Positions 1 through 6,340 of a DNA stretch of 9,519 bases are shown here, piece after piece. The notes below the pieces were generated by a model. That model saw only the letters and a program-made list of their open reading frames with translations. It did not search any database and had not been told where the DNA came from. Position 1 is the first letter of the stretch. Each line of letters starts with the position of its first letter. The DNA lies in NCBI GenBank assembly GCA_013044305.1, contig JABEUT010000154.1:1-9519 (forward strand), given 5' to 3'. The position numbers and the translations under genes were made by a program. The DNA comes from Bacteroidia bacterium (GTDB taxonomy: Bacteria; Bacteroidota; Bacteroidia; JABEUT01).

Positions 1-8
1 ATACACAC

Positions 9-38
9 CACAGGGTGTTTTAATTATCCTGTGTTTTT
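9..38 (+). terminator. Probable intrinsic terminator of an upstream gene outside the window
   Basis: Bases 9-17 (CACAGGGTG) pair with 25-33 (TATCCTGTG) in a 9-bp stem that includes two G-T wobbles. The loop is 7 nt, and five T residues (34-38) follow directly, which is the classic hairpin plus T-tract layout. It would end a + strand transcript entering from the left, separating that gene from nadB. A shorter alternative hairpin (5-9 ACACC with 14-18 GGTGT) overlaps the same bases and cannot form at the same time. No convincing promoter was found in the 32 bases between the T-tract and the nadB start. Confidence 0.55.
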
Positions 39-70
39 ACGACTTCAAGGACCAAGCCGGTTATAGACTA

Positions 71-1618
71 ATGGAAAAAAAAATTGATTTTCTGATAATA
101 GGTTCCGGTATTGCCGGCTTGTCTTATGCCCTGAAGGTGGCGGATAGCGGCAGCGTGCAAATTATTACCAAAGGGGATGAAGATGAATCGAATACCAAGT
201 ATGCGCAGGGCGGTATAGCAACCGTTATGAACGAATTTGATTCTTTTGAAAAACACATTCAGGACACTCTGGCCTGCGGCGACGGGCTTTGCAATGAAGA
301 TGTGGTTAAAATGGTCATAGGCGAATCAAAAGAGAGAATAGAAGAACTGATTAAGTGGGGAACAAAATTTGACAAGGCTGCCTCGGGCAATTATGATTTA
401 GGACGCGAGGGAGGACATTCTGAAAACAGGATTCTTCATCATAAAGACATTACCGGAAAGGAAATAGAACGCGCTTTACTTGAAAAAGCTCATGCACATC
501 CGAATATTGAAATTGCCACCCATCAGTTCGCCATTGACCTTATAACCCAGCACCATCAGGGGAAACCGGTTACTCACCTTACCAGAAATATAACCTGCAA
601 CGGCGCATACGTGCTGAATGAAAAAACAGGAGAAATTTATATAATTAATGCCAAAACTACCTTAATGGCCACAGGCGGTGCAGGTAATGTTTACAGCACA
701 ACCACCAACCCTTCAATTGCCACGGGCGACGGAATTGCGATGGTTTACCGGGCAAAAGGGAAAATTGAGAACATGGAATTCATTCAGTTTCATCCCACCT
801 CGCTTTATAGCCCAAAAAGCAAGTACTCCTTTCTCATTTCCGAAGCTGTGCGCGGCGCAGGAGCAATACTTAAAACAGTAGGAGGAAAAGAATTCATGTC
901 GAAATATGACAAGCGGCTTTCACTTGCCCCCCGAGATATAGTTGCACGCGCCATTGATAATGAAATGAAAATAAACGGCGACGACTTTGTATATCTTGAT
1001 TGTACGGGCATCAGTGAAAAAAAGCTTTTGGAACACTTTCCGAATATTTATGAAAGATGCCTGAAGGAAGGCATTGACTGCCGCAAGGATTATATCCCGG
1101 TTGTTCCTGCTGCTCATTACCTATGCGGAGGGATAAAGGTAGATATGGATGGAAGGACAAATATACGCGGACTTTATGCCGTGGGCGAATGTTCGTGTAC
1201 CGGCCTGCATGGCGCAAACCGGCTGGCATCCAATTCGCTGCTTGAGGCGTCGGTATATGCCCACCGCGCCTCGATAGACGCAATCTTATATACAAAGACA
1301 GGCTCTTTTCAGCAAAATATACCCGAGTGGAATGACGAAGGTGCCGAAAGCCCGGAAGAAATGGTGCTTATCACTCAAAGCCTGAAGGAAGTGCAGGCAA
1401 TCATGACTAATTATGTTGGAATAGTACGTTCCGAACTCCGCCTGCAAAGAGCCAAAGCAAGATTGGATATATTGTACGAAGAAACAAAGGAGCTGTATGG
1501 CAAAACAGTTATTTCGGTTAAATTATGCGAATTACGAAATCTGATTACCATAGCTTATCTGATTATTAAAATGGCCATGCTCCGGAAGGAGAGCAAAGGA
1601 CTGCATTATATAAACTGA
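71..1618 (+). CDS. nadB: L-aspartate oxidase (NadB), quinolinate/NAD biosynthesis
   Basis: This FAD-dependent cytoplasmic enzyme oxidises L-aspartate to iminoaspartate, which NadA condenses with dihydroxyacetone phosphate to make quinolinate for de novo NAD synthesis. The protein has 515 residues. It opens with the FAD-binding Rossmann motif GSGIAGL (residues 11-17), followed by NTKYAQGGIA (41-50) and REGGHSENRILHH (112-124). The residues matching the E. coli NadB active site are present: H241 in QFHPTSLY, R288 in APRDIVARAI, H349 in AAHYLCGGI and R384 in GANRLASNSLLE. The order and spacing separate NadB from succinate dehydrogenase and fumarate reductase flavoproteins. A C-terminal helical domain follows (about 430-510). 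The protein ends directly after RKESKGLHY-IN, where relatives usually continue with an xDYP segment and a short tail, so the C-terminus looks clipped. nadA and nadC are not in the window. The start is the only sensible one, since the Rossmann strand begins at residue 5. Confidence 0.95.
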   Translation: MEKKIDFLIIGSGIAGLSYALKVADSGSVQIITKGDEDESNTKYAQGGIATVMNEFDSFEKHIQDTLACGDGLCNEDVVKMVIGESKERIEELIKWGTKFDKAASGNYDLGREGGHSENRILHHKDITGKEIERALLEKAHAHPNIEIATHQFAIDLITQHHQGKPVTHLTRNITCNGAYVLNEKTGEIYIINAKTTLMATGGAGNVYSTTTNPSIATGDGIAMVYRAKGKIENMEFIQFHPTSLYSPKSKYSFLISEAVRGAGAILKTVGGKEFMSKYDKRLSLAPRDIVARAIDNEMKINGDDFVYLDCTGISEKKLLEHFPNIYERCLKEGIDCRKDYIPVVPAAHYLCGGIKVDMDGRTNIRGLYAVGECSCTGLHGANRLASNSLLEASVYAHRASIDAILYTKTGSFQQNIPEWNDEGAESPEEMVLITQSLKEVQAIMTNYVGIVRSELRLQRAKARLDILYEETKELYGKTVISVKLCELRNLITIAYLIIKMAMLRKESKGLHYIN

Positions 1619-1658
1619 TAAATAATTACCTTGACATTCATTAAGAAGGGGTTGAATT

Positions 1659-2333
1659 ATGAAAATTCTTGTAGTTGAGGATGAAATGGCCATTGCCCAT
1701 TCGATAACGGAATACTTGTCGGGCGAAGGATATTCGTGCGATCTGGCAAGCGATTACATGCATGCAGACGAAAAAGCCCAGCTTAACAATTATGACTGTA
1801 TATTGCTTGATATAAACCTCCCTGGGGGCAGCGGTATGGACATTCTGAAACAACTGAAAACAAGCAAACCCAACGCTGCGGTAATCATTATTTCGGCAAA
1901 AAACTCGCTGGGTGACAAAATAACTGGCTTAGAAATAGGCGCTGATGACTACATAACCAAGCCGTTTCATTTATCCGAATTGAATGCAAGGATAAAGTCC
2001 GTAATCAGAAGAAGAAACTTCGGAGGCAGTAATAAAATTATCTTTGGTGATATTGTTGCCGACCTTAATGCAAAAACAGTTATGGTTAAAGGGGCAGAAT
2101 TAAGCCTTACCCGCAAAGAGTATGACCTGCTAATCTTTTTTCTTTCGAACCAGAACCGCACTGTTACAAAAGAAGCCATTACGGAACACCTCTGGGGCGA
2201 TCAGCCGGATAGCAAATCGCTTGACCTAATCTATTCGCATATTAAAAACCTGCGCAAAAAAATCATGGAGGCCGGTGCCGGCGACTATATTGAAGCGATT
2301 TACGGAATGGGATATAAATTCCGCGAAGCATGA
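1659..2333 (+). CDS. OmpR/PhoB-family response regulator transcription factor
   Basis: This is a 224-residue cytoplasmic DNA-binding regulator, the normal length for the family. The N-terminal receiver domain (about 1-118) has the acidic pair E7/D8, phospho-acceptor D51 in ILLDINLPGGSG, the switch Ser S79 and K101 in YITKPF. The C-terminal winged-helix domain (about 126-223) carries LSLTRKEYDLLIFF, the recognition-helix region DLIYSHIKNLRKKI, and the closing hairpin IYGMGYKF. Its stop overlaps the start of the sensor kinase by 4 bp (ATGA at 2330-2333), so the two are translationally coupled and are probably cognate partners. A purine run, AAGAAGGGG at 1643-1651, lies 7 bases before the ATG and is one of the few Shine-Dalgarno-like sites here. 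It resembles CusR/QseB-type regulators. The likely target is the efflux operon starting at 3647, which is inferred from position. Confidence 0.93.
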   Translation: MKILVVEDEMAIAHSITEYLSGEGYSCDLASDYMHADEKAQLNNYDCILLDINLPGGSGMDILKQLKTSKPNAAVIIISAKNSLGDKITGLEIGADDYITKPFHLSELNARIKSVIRRRNFGGSNKIIFGDIVADLNAKTVMVKGAELSLTRKEYDLLIFFLSNQNRTVTKEAITEHLWGDQPDSKSLDLIYSHIKNLRKKIMEAGAGDYIEAIYGMGYKFREA

Positions 2334-3094
2334 AGCTGCTTACACGAACCACCCTATATTTTGCCGTAATAAGCCTGCCTGTTTTTGCGGTAGGCGGAAT
2401 AATACTATATCATACAGTACGTACTGTAGCCAGAAATGATGCACATGAAAAACTTCGCAATGAAAAAAACATGATTCTTAATTATGTAAAAAAACATAAT
2501 TACCTGCCTCATAATTCAATGGAATTTGGTGATTCTGTCGGATTTACACAAGTAAGCTTTGCACAGGTTACCGAAACCTTAAAAGATACTGTTTTATACA
2601 ATTTCTCGGAAAAGGAAATGGAACAAAATTTAATGCTTGTATTCCGCGTAGATGCCGGCAATGCCACATACCGCGCTGTAATTTTTAAACCGCTTATAGA
2701 AACTGACGACCTTACAAATGCAATATTTCAGGCAATGGCTATTGCAGGCGCCATATTGCTGATCCTGCTTCTTGCACTTTCAGTTATTGTAACAAATAAA
2801 CTATGGGGACCCTTTTATGAATCGCTGCAAAAACTAAAATCCTTCGATTTGAATAAGGGCGGACGTATGGAATTGTCAAAAACCGGAATTAGCGAATTTA
2901 ATGAACTGAACACGGCTTTAAAGGGCATGACGGGCAAGATAGCATCAGACTATACGAACCTGAAGGAATTTACTGAAAATGCCTCCCATGAAATTCAGAC
3001 CCCTCTGGCGATAATCCAATCAAAGCTCGAATTGCTCATTCAGTCGGAAAACCTTTCGGCAGAGCAGATGGATAAAGTGCTGGCCTTGTATTAA
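2330..3094 (+). CDS. Sensor kinase N-terminal fragment (TM sensor plus first DHp helix)
   Basis: This is the 254-residue product expected if the TAA at 3092-3094 is a true stop. It keeps both membrane segments, the periplasmic sensor region and the phospho-acceptor H220, but loses the second DHp helix and the whole ATP-binding domain, so it cannot phosphorylate itself. Its start is fixed by the ATGA overlap with the response regulator. On its own it would be at most a receptor or dimerisation piece. Confidence 0.6.
   Translation: MKLLTRTTLYFAVISLPVFAVGGIILYHTVRTVARNDAHEKLRNEKNMILNYVKKHNYLPHNSMEFGDSVGFTQVSFAQVTETLKDTVLYNFSEKEMEQNLMLVFRVDAGNATYRAVIFKPLIETDDLTNAIFQAMAIAGAILLILLLALSVIVTNKLWGPFYESLQKLKSFDLNKGGRMELSKTGISEFNELNTALKGMTGKIASDYTNLKEFTENASHEIQTPLAIIQSKLELLIQSENLSAEQMDKVLALY
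2413..2428. repeat. Perfect 16-bp palindrome inside the sensor kinase frame
   Basis: TACAGTACGTACTGTA is identical to its reverse complement over all 16 bases with no spacer. It lies over kinase codons for T-V-R-T-V at the end of the first membrane segment. It could be a dimeric regulator site, but its codon content (two Thr-Val pairs) makes coincidence plausible. Confidence 0.4.
2479..2502. repeat. AT-rich inverted repeat, 9-bp arms around a 6-A loop
   Basis: The arms TAATTATGT (2479-2487) and ACATAATTA (2494-2502) are perfect reverse complements separated by six A residues. It lies in the coding sequence of the kinase sensor region, encoding NYVKKHNY. It has no T-tract and little GC, so it is not a terminator. 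It may be chance in AT-rich DNA. Confidence 0.4.
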
Positions 3095-3163
3095 TCCGCC
3101 TCAAGGTTATCTAAATTAAACGAAGCCCTGCTGCTGCTCACAAAAATTGAAAACAGGCAATTC

Positions 3164-3583
3164 ATGGGTATCGAAAACATTCAGATTGATGAACTCGTTG
3201 AGAAGAAACTGGAGCATTTCAAGGAGCTGTCAGACCTGAAGAAAATAAAAGCAAATGTAAAAACCTCACCATTGTCAGTAATGCTACATCCCATGCTGGC
3301 AGAAATTTTGGTGGGCAACCTTATTTCAAATGCCATCAAACATAATTTAGAGGGAGGATTGTTACAAATTAAGGCTGGCGCTGGACAATTGGTGGTCGAA
3401 AATTCAGGCAAACCCCTTAGCGGCAATCCCGAAGACCTTTTCAGACGCTTTAAAAAAGATGACCAATCGGCAGATTCACTTGGGCTTGGGCTCGCCATCG
3501 TCAAGGAAATATGCAATTCTTACGGTTTCAGAATACAATACAGCTTCTATGATAATATGCATTCTATTGCAGTATTTTTTTAA
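3164..3583 (+). CDS. Sensor kinase C-terminal fragment (HATPase_c domain only)
   Basis: This is a 139-residue open frame in phase with the N-terminal fragment, beginning at the first ATG after the internal stop. It holds an ATP-binding domain: N-box NLISNAIKHN, VVENSGKPL in place of a standard G1 box, FRRFKKDD, and GLGLAIVKEICNSYGF. The 69 bases between the stop and this ATG encode kinase-like sequence in the same frame, so the true gene did not start here. Independent translation from 3164 is not supported by any visible ribosome-binding site. Confidence 0.5.
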   Translation: MGIENIQIDELVEKKLEHFKELSDLKKIKANVKTSPLSVMLHPMLAEILVGNLISNAIKHNLEGGLLQIKAGAGQLVVENSGKPLSGNPEDLFRRFKKDDQSADSLGLGLAIVKEICNSYGFRIQYSFYDNMHSIAVFF

Positions 3584-3605
3584 TCTCCAGAAATCCTCCA
3601 GAATC
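3584..3605. promoter_or_regulatory. Tandem direct repeat, candidate response-regulator operator
   Basis: The 8-mer CTCCAGAA occurs twice, at 3585-3592 and 3596-3603, exactly 11 bp apart, about one helical turn. The pair begins right after the kinase stop codon and ends 8 bp before a -7 box, where a -33 element would normally be. OmpR/PhoB-family regulators commonly bind tandem direct repeats of about this period and activate from this position. The regulator encoded at 1659-2333 is the natural candidate. The repeat is seen in the sequence; the binding is inferred. Confidence 0.45.
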
Positions 3606-3611
3606 GCATTT

Positions 3612-3619
3612 TAATTTTG
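3612..3619 (+). promoter_or_regulatory. Bacteroidota-type -7 box of the efflux operon promoter
   Basis: TAATTTTG matches the Bacteroidota -7 consensus TAnnTTTG exactly, 27 bases upstream of the PepSY-like gene's ATG. No TTTG-like -33 element is found 19-21 bp upstream. That region is occupied by the CTCCAGAA direct repeat, which suggests a promoter dependent on an activator. It would drive the PepSY-TolC-adaptor-RND unit. Confidence 0.42.
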
Positions 3620-3646
3620 CTCCAATAACCCCAAATTTCAATTATT

Positions 3647-4090
3647 ATGAAAACCGTAAAAAATGAACTTTTATTCGTATTGCTCTTTAGCATAGCCTCC
3701 ATTGTGCAGGCGCAAAAAGTTAATGATGCCGATGTGCCGCAGGCAGTAAAAACCACCTTCAAATCAAAATGCCCGCAGGCCGCTTCCGCCAAATGGGAAA
3801 AAGAAGACGGCAACTATGAAGCCCATTACTCAATGGGCAAGATGGAAATGACCTGCGTAATTAATCCTGCCGGCGTATATGTTCAATCCGAAACTGCAAT
3901 AAACGCTTCTGAACTGCCTAAGCCTGCAGCCGATTACCTTCAAAAGAAAATGCCGGGGCAAAAAGTAACCGAGGCCGCAAAAATAACTGATGCTGCGGGC
4001 AAGGTTACCTATGAAGCCGAAGTGAAAAATACCGATTACACTTTTGACGGCAAGGGCAACTTTTTGAAACAGGAGGCCGATAATGATTGA
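3647..4090 (+). CDS. Secreted PepSY-like (DUF2874-type) protein
   Basis: This is a 147-residue periplasmic protein with a signal peptide at residues 1-22 (cleavage after SIVQA, before QK). The mature part contains two similar halves. Each starts with a helix of the type VPQAVKTTFKSKCPQA (about 30-45) or LPKPAADYLQKKMPGQ (about 90-105), runs through a strand such as YEAHY or TYEAEV, and closes with a D/NxxGxYVQSE or DGKGNFLKQE turn. This tandem arrangement is typical of PepSY-like putative beta-lactamase-inhibitor-like proteins of Bacteroidota. No enzymatic residues are evident. Such proteins often sit beside two-component systems and efflux genes and are thought to bind ligands or modulate a sensor, but no precise role is established. 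It is the first gene after the candidate promoter and lies 24 bp before the TolC-family gene, so they are probably co-transcribed. Confidence 0.83.
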   Translation: MKTVKNELLFVLLFSIASIVQAQKVNDADVPQAVKTTFKSKCPQAASAKWEKEDGNYEAHYSMGKMEMTCVINPAGVYVQSETAINASELPKPAADYLQKKMPGQKVTEAAKITDAAGKVTYEAEVKNTDYTFDGKGNFLKQEADND

Positions 4091-4114
4091 TTCCCGCAAC
4101 CAACAACTCTTTAC

Positions 4115-5380
4115 ATGGATTTTTTATCCGGCATGGTTAAATCGTTAAAGCATACCGTTTTCATTTTGACTCTATCGTGCACTTTCACGATATTGAACGC
4201 ACAGGTAAAAAATCTTAACGAGTATATTAATGCCGCAATTGCCAATTCACCATCGTTAAAGGAAAATGCACTTCAACAAATGCAAACCGGCATTGACAGT
4301 TCAATCGCCATTGCCGACTATCGCCCACAGATCAGCGCAAACGGAGTCGGATACTATGCTCCTGTGTATGGACAGTATGGTTATGACCAGGCAATATCCA
4401 ATGGAGGAGAATATGCAGCACTAATAAGTATTAGCCAACAGATATCACCCAGGAATGAAATTAGCCTGAAACGAAGACTGGCTTCGGATGAGCGATCGAG
4501 GCTGCTTGCAGATTCAAAAGTTAAGGAGAACGAACTGCGGAAGGAGGTTACAGATGAGTACCTGAATGCATGCCTGTTGCAGCAGAGGCTGGTGTTTTAT
4601 ATTCAAAGTGACAGCTTTTTGACACAGCAGAACAAAATAGTTAAAATGCTTGCTGACAAAGGTTCTTATAAAATTTCAGACTATTATGAATTGCTGGTGG
4701 AGGAAAAATCGGAACGGACCCAGATTGCCCGTCTGAAAATTGACATGGAACAGGCATTCAGCGTTTTAAACAGCAGTTGCGGTATTATGGATACTGTACA
4801 ATACACCTTGCCAATTCCCGACATACAACTTACAGAGAAGACAGATGTAACCCAGCTTGCAGTTTACCAGGAATTTCGTGCCGACAGCGTTAAGTTAACA
4901 ACCCAGGACAAACTTGTGGATGCCGGTTATCGCCCAAGGTTTTCGTGGTATGCCGATGCCGGTATCCTCGCTTCCCAGCCAAACCTTATATCGAGGAGTA
5001 TTGGTAATAGTATAGGATTGAATCTGACGGTTCCTATATATGACGGAGACAAGAGGAAACTAAAACACCAGTCACTTCAGTTATCTCAAGACAGCCGCAT
5101 AAACTACCAGAATTTCTTTGAACAAAATTATAACAACCGAATATTTTTTTTAGCAAAGCAAATAGTGGACAGCCGCAAATTGATAGTACAACTTCAGCAG
5201 GAGGAGCAAGAGGTAAAACACTGGATAGACATAGATCAGGCCGAACTGGCAGCCGGCAACATTCCTGTAACTGATTTCCTGTTAAGCCTGAAGAAGAATC
5301 TGGAAGTGAAGAACGACCTGAACGAAGCGCTAATCAACCAACAATCCCTACAAAATGAATTCAACTACCGGAACCGCTAA
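4115..5380 (+). CDS. TolC-family outer-membrane efflux protein
   Basis: This is the outer-membrane channel of the tripartite pump. The 421-residue protein has a signal peptide ending at TILNA-Q. A second in-frame ATG at 4133 (MVKSLKHTVFIL) gives a more standard 24-residue signal and may be the true start. The mature protein begins with the family opening NLNEYINAAIANSPSLKEN, followed by long amphipathic helices rich in Gln, Glu and Lys that are typical of the TolC alpha-barrel. Two related halves are visible: the strand region around ISANGVGYYAPVYG in the first and YRPRFSWYADAG in the second, with GLNLTVPIYDGDKRK as the conserved second-half strand and turn. It is on the short side for TolC relatives. 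Its last 26 bp overlap the adaptor gene, which implies coupled translation. Confidence 0.9.
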   Translation: MDFLSGMVKSLKHTVFILTLSCTFTILNAQVKNLNEYINAAIANSPSLKENALQQMQTGIDSSIAIADYRPQISANGVGYYAPVYGQYGYDQAISNGGEYAALISISQQISPRNEISLKRRLASDERSRLLADSKVKENELRKEVTDEYLNACLLQQRLVFYIQSDSFLTQQNKIVKMLADKGSYKISDYYELLVEEKSERTQIARLKIDMEQAFSVLNSSCGIMDTVQYTLPIPDIQLTEKTDVTQLAVYQEFRADSVKLTTQDKLVDAGYRPRFSWYADAGILASQPNLISRSIGNSIGLNLTVPIYDGDKRKLKHQSLQLSQDSRINYQNFFEQNYNNRIFFLAKQIVDSRKLIVQLQQEEQEVKHWIDIDQAELAAGNIPVTDFLLSLKKNLEVKNDLNEALINQQSLQNEFNYRNR

Positions 5381-6302
5381 AATTCTGCCGGTTGCCATTC
5401 TGCTTTCATTATTTACCATTGCAGGTTGTAATCGGGGCGGTGCATCCGATGAAGACGACGATGATAGCGGAACCTCAACTTCTATCAATGCAAAGGTAGA
5501 GGTGAATGTGGTAAATCCGAGAATTGGCTCTTTATCAGAATACCGGATATTGAACGCAACATCTGTTTTCCTTCTCAACGACATTGTCCGCGCACCAATT
5601 GCTGGCTATATAAACACCGTCTACGTTACCACTGGTCAGGAGGTAAAACCAGGGGATAAGTTGTTTGCCATACTAACCAAGGAAGCGTCAGTCCTTGTTG
5701 CCGACACCCTGTTTCCTTCAAGGGGAGTAATTACTGTTAAAGCAACGCAAGCCGGAATTATTAAGGAGGTTGACAGGCAGCAGGGAGACTATATGCAGGA
5801 TGGAGACCAGTTTTGCACCATTGCCGATAAATCGAGCCTTGTGTTCATGCTTGATGTTCCATTCGAAATCCATAATTTTGTTGTAAAAGGACATCCATAT
5901 ACCATTTCATTGCCCGATGGTGAAACTGTAAAGGCGCAAATTGCCTCGCAAATTCCGCAAATGGACAGAGCAGTGCAAATGGAGCGTTTTATCTTAAGGC
6001 CTTCAGCATCATTAGATATACCCGAAGGCCTTATTGCAACAGTTTATATCCCTACCATTACCGGAAGCAATGCAACCATATTGCCGAAAAACGCAGTTCT
6101 TTCCGACGAAACCCAAACGGATTTCTGGGTAATGAAAGCCGTACACGATAGCTTGGCGGTAAAAGTTCCGGTTATAAAGGGCATTGAAACCAGAGACAGC
6201 GTAGAGATTAAGTCGCCGGCATTTTCCGATAATGACAAAATACTTGTTACAGGGAATTATGGCGTGCCCGACACAGTAAAAATAAAAATAATGAAACAGT
6301 AA
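5355..6302 (+). CDS. RND efflux periplasmic adaptor lipoprotein (HlyD/MFP family)
   Basis: This is the membrane-fusion protein linking the RND permease to the TolC-like channel. The 315-residue precursor has a lipoprotein signal with lipobox TIAGC, giving lipidated Cys25. The lipoyl (biotinyl-like) domain is split into halves at about 78-108 (VRAPIAGYINTVYVTTGQ, then EVKPGDKLFAI) and about 125-160 (VITVKATQAGIIKEVDRQQGDY). A beta-barrel domain follows (about 161-235), then a membrane-proximal domain starting with ILPKNAVL (242-249). Only about 15 residues join the lipoyl halves, where most adaptors carry a long alpha-helical hairpin, and the whole protein is shorter than usual. An acidic run SDEDDDD (31-37) follows the lipidated Cys. 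The start overlaps the TolC gene by 26 bp, and the permease begins 38 bp downstream. Confidence 0.9.
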   Translation: MNSTTGTAKILPVAILLSLFTIAGCNRGGASDEDDDDSGTSTSINAKVEVNVVNPRIGSLSEYRILNATSVFLLNDIVRAPIAGYINTVYVTTGQEVKPGDKLFAILTKEASVLVADTLFPSRGVITVKATQAGIIKEVDRQQGDYMQDGDQFCTIADKSSLVFMLDVPFEIHNFVVKGHPYTISLPDGETVKAQIASQIPQMDRAVQMERFILRPSASLDIPEGLIATVYIPTITGSNATILPKNAVLSDETQTDFWVMKAVHDSLAVKVPVIKGIETRDSVEIKSPAFSDNDKILVTGNYGVPDTVKIKIMKQ

Positions 6303-6340
6303 TTACATGCTGTTATTGGCAAGCAACTTAAACCACGGAA

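Larger units (their letters stand above)
2330..3583 (+). pseudogene. Sensor histidine kinase interrupted by one in-frame TAA
   Basis: Read through its single internal stop, this frame encodes 417 codons of a membrane sensor kinase. TM1 is at about 7-29, followed by a periplasmic sensing region of about 100 residues, TM2 at about 132-155, a short HAMP-like linker, and a DHp domain with FTENASHEIQTPLAII, whose phospho-acceptor is H220. A HATPase domain follows, with N-box NLISNAIKHN, F-box FRRF and G2 box GLGLAIVKEI. Codon 255 (3092-3094) is TAA, in the second DHp helix between LALY and SASRLSKLNEALLLLTKIEN. Both sides stay in the same frame with no other lesion, so a CAA or GAA codon changed by one base is the simplest origin. 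The G1 box is ENSGKP rather than DxGxG. It overlaps the response regulator by 4 bp. Either a recent nonsense mutation, a sequencing error, or a kinase made as two pieces would fit; the first two are most likely. Confidence 0.8.

Noticed and set aside
1631..1661. TTGACA at 1631-1636 as a sigma70-type -35 element for the response regulator
   Set aside because: At 17-bp spacing the -10 would fall on the start codon itself, and this promoter type is not typical of Bacteroidota.
3092..3094. Reassigned TAA codon in this organism
   Set aside because: TAA ends the TolC, adaptor, permease and kinase frames at natural protein ends, so TAA is a normal stop here.
3181..3516. A 111-codon open frame on the - strand opposite the kinase ATP-binding domain
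   Set aside because: It is Ser/Pro-rich antisense sequence opposite a clear HATPase domain, with no promoter or family features.
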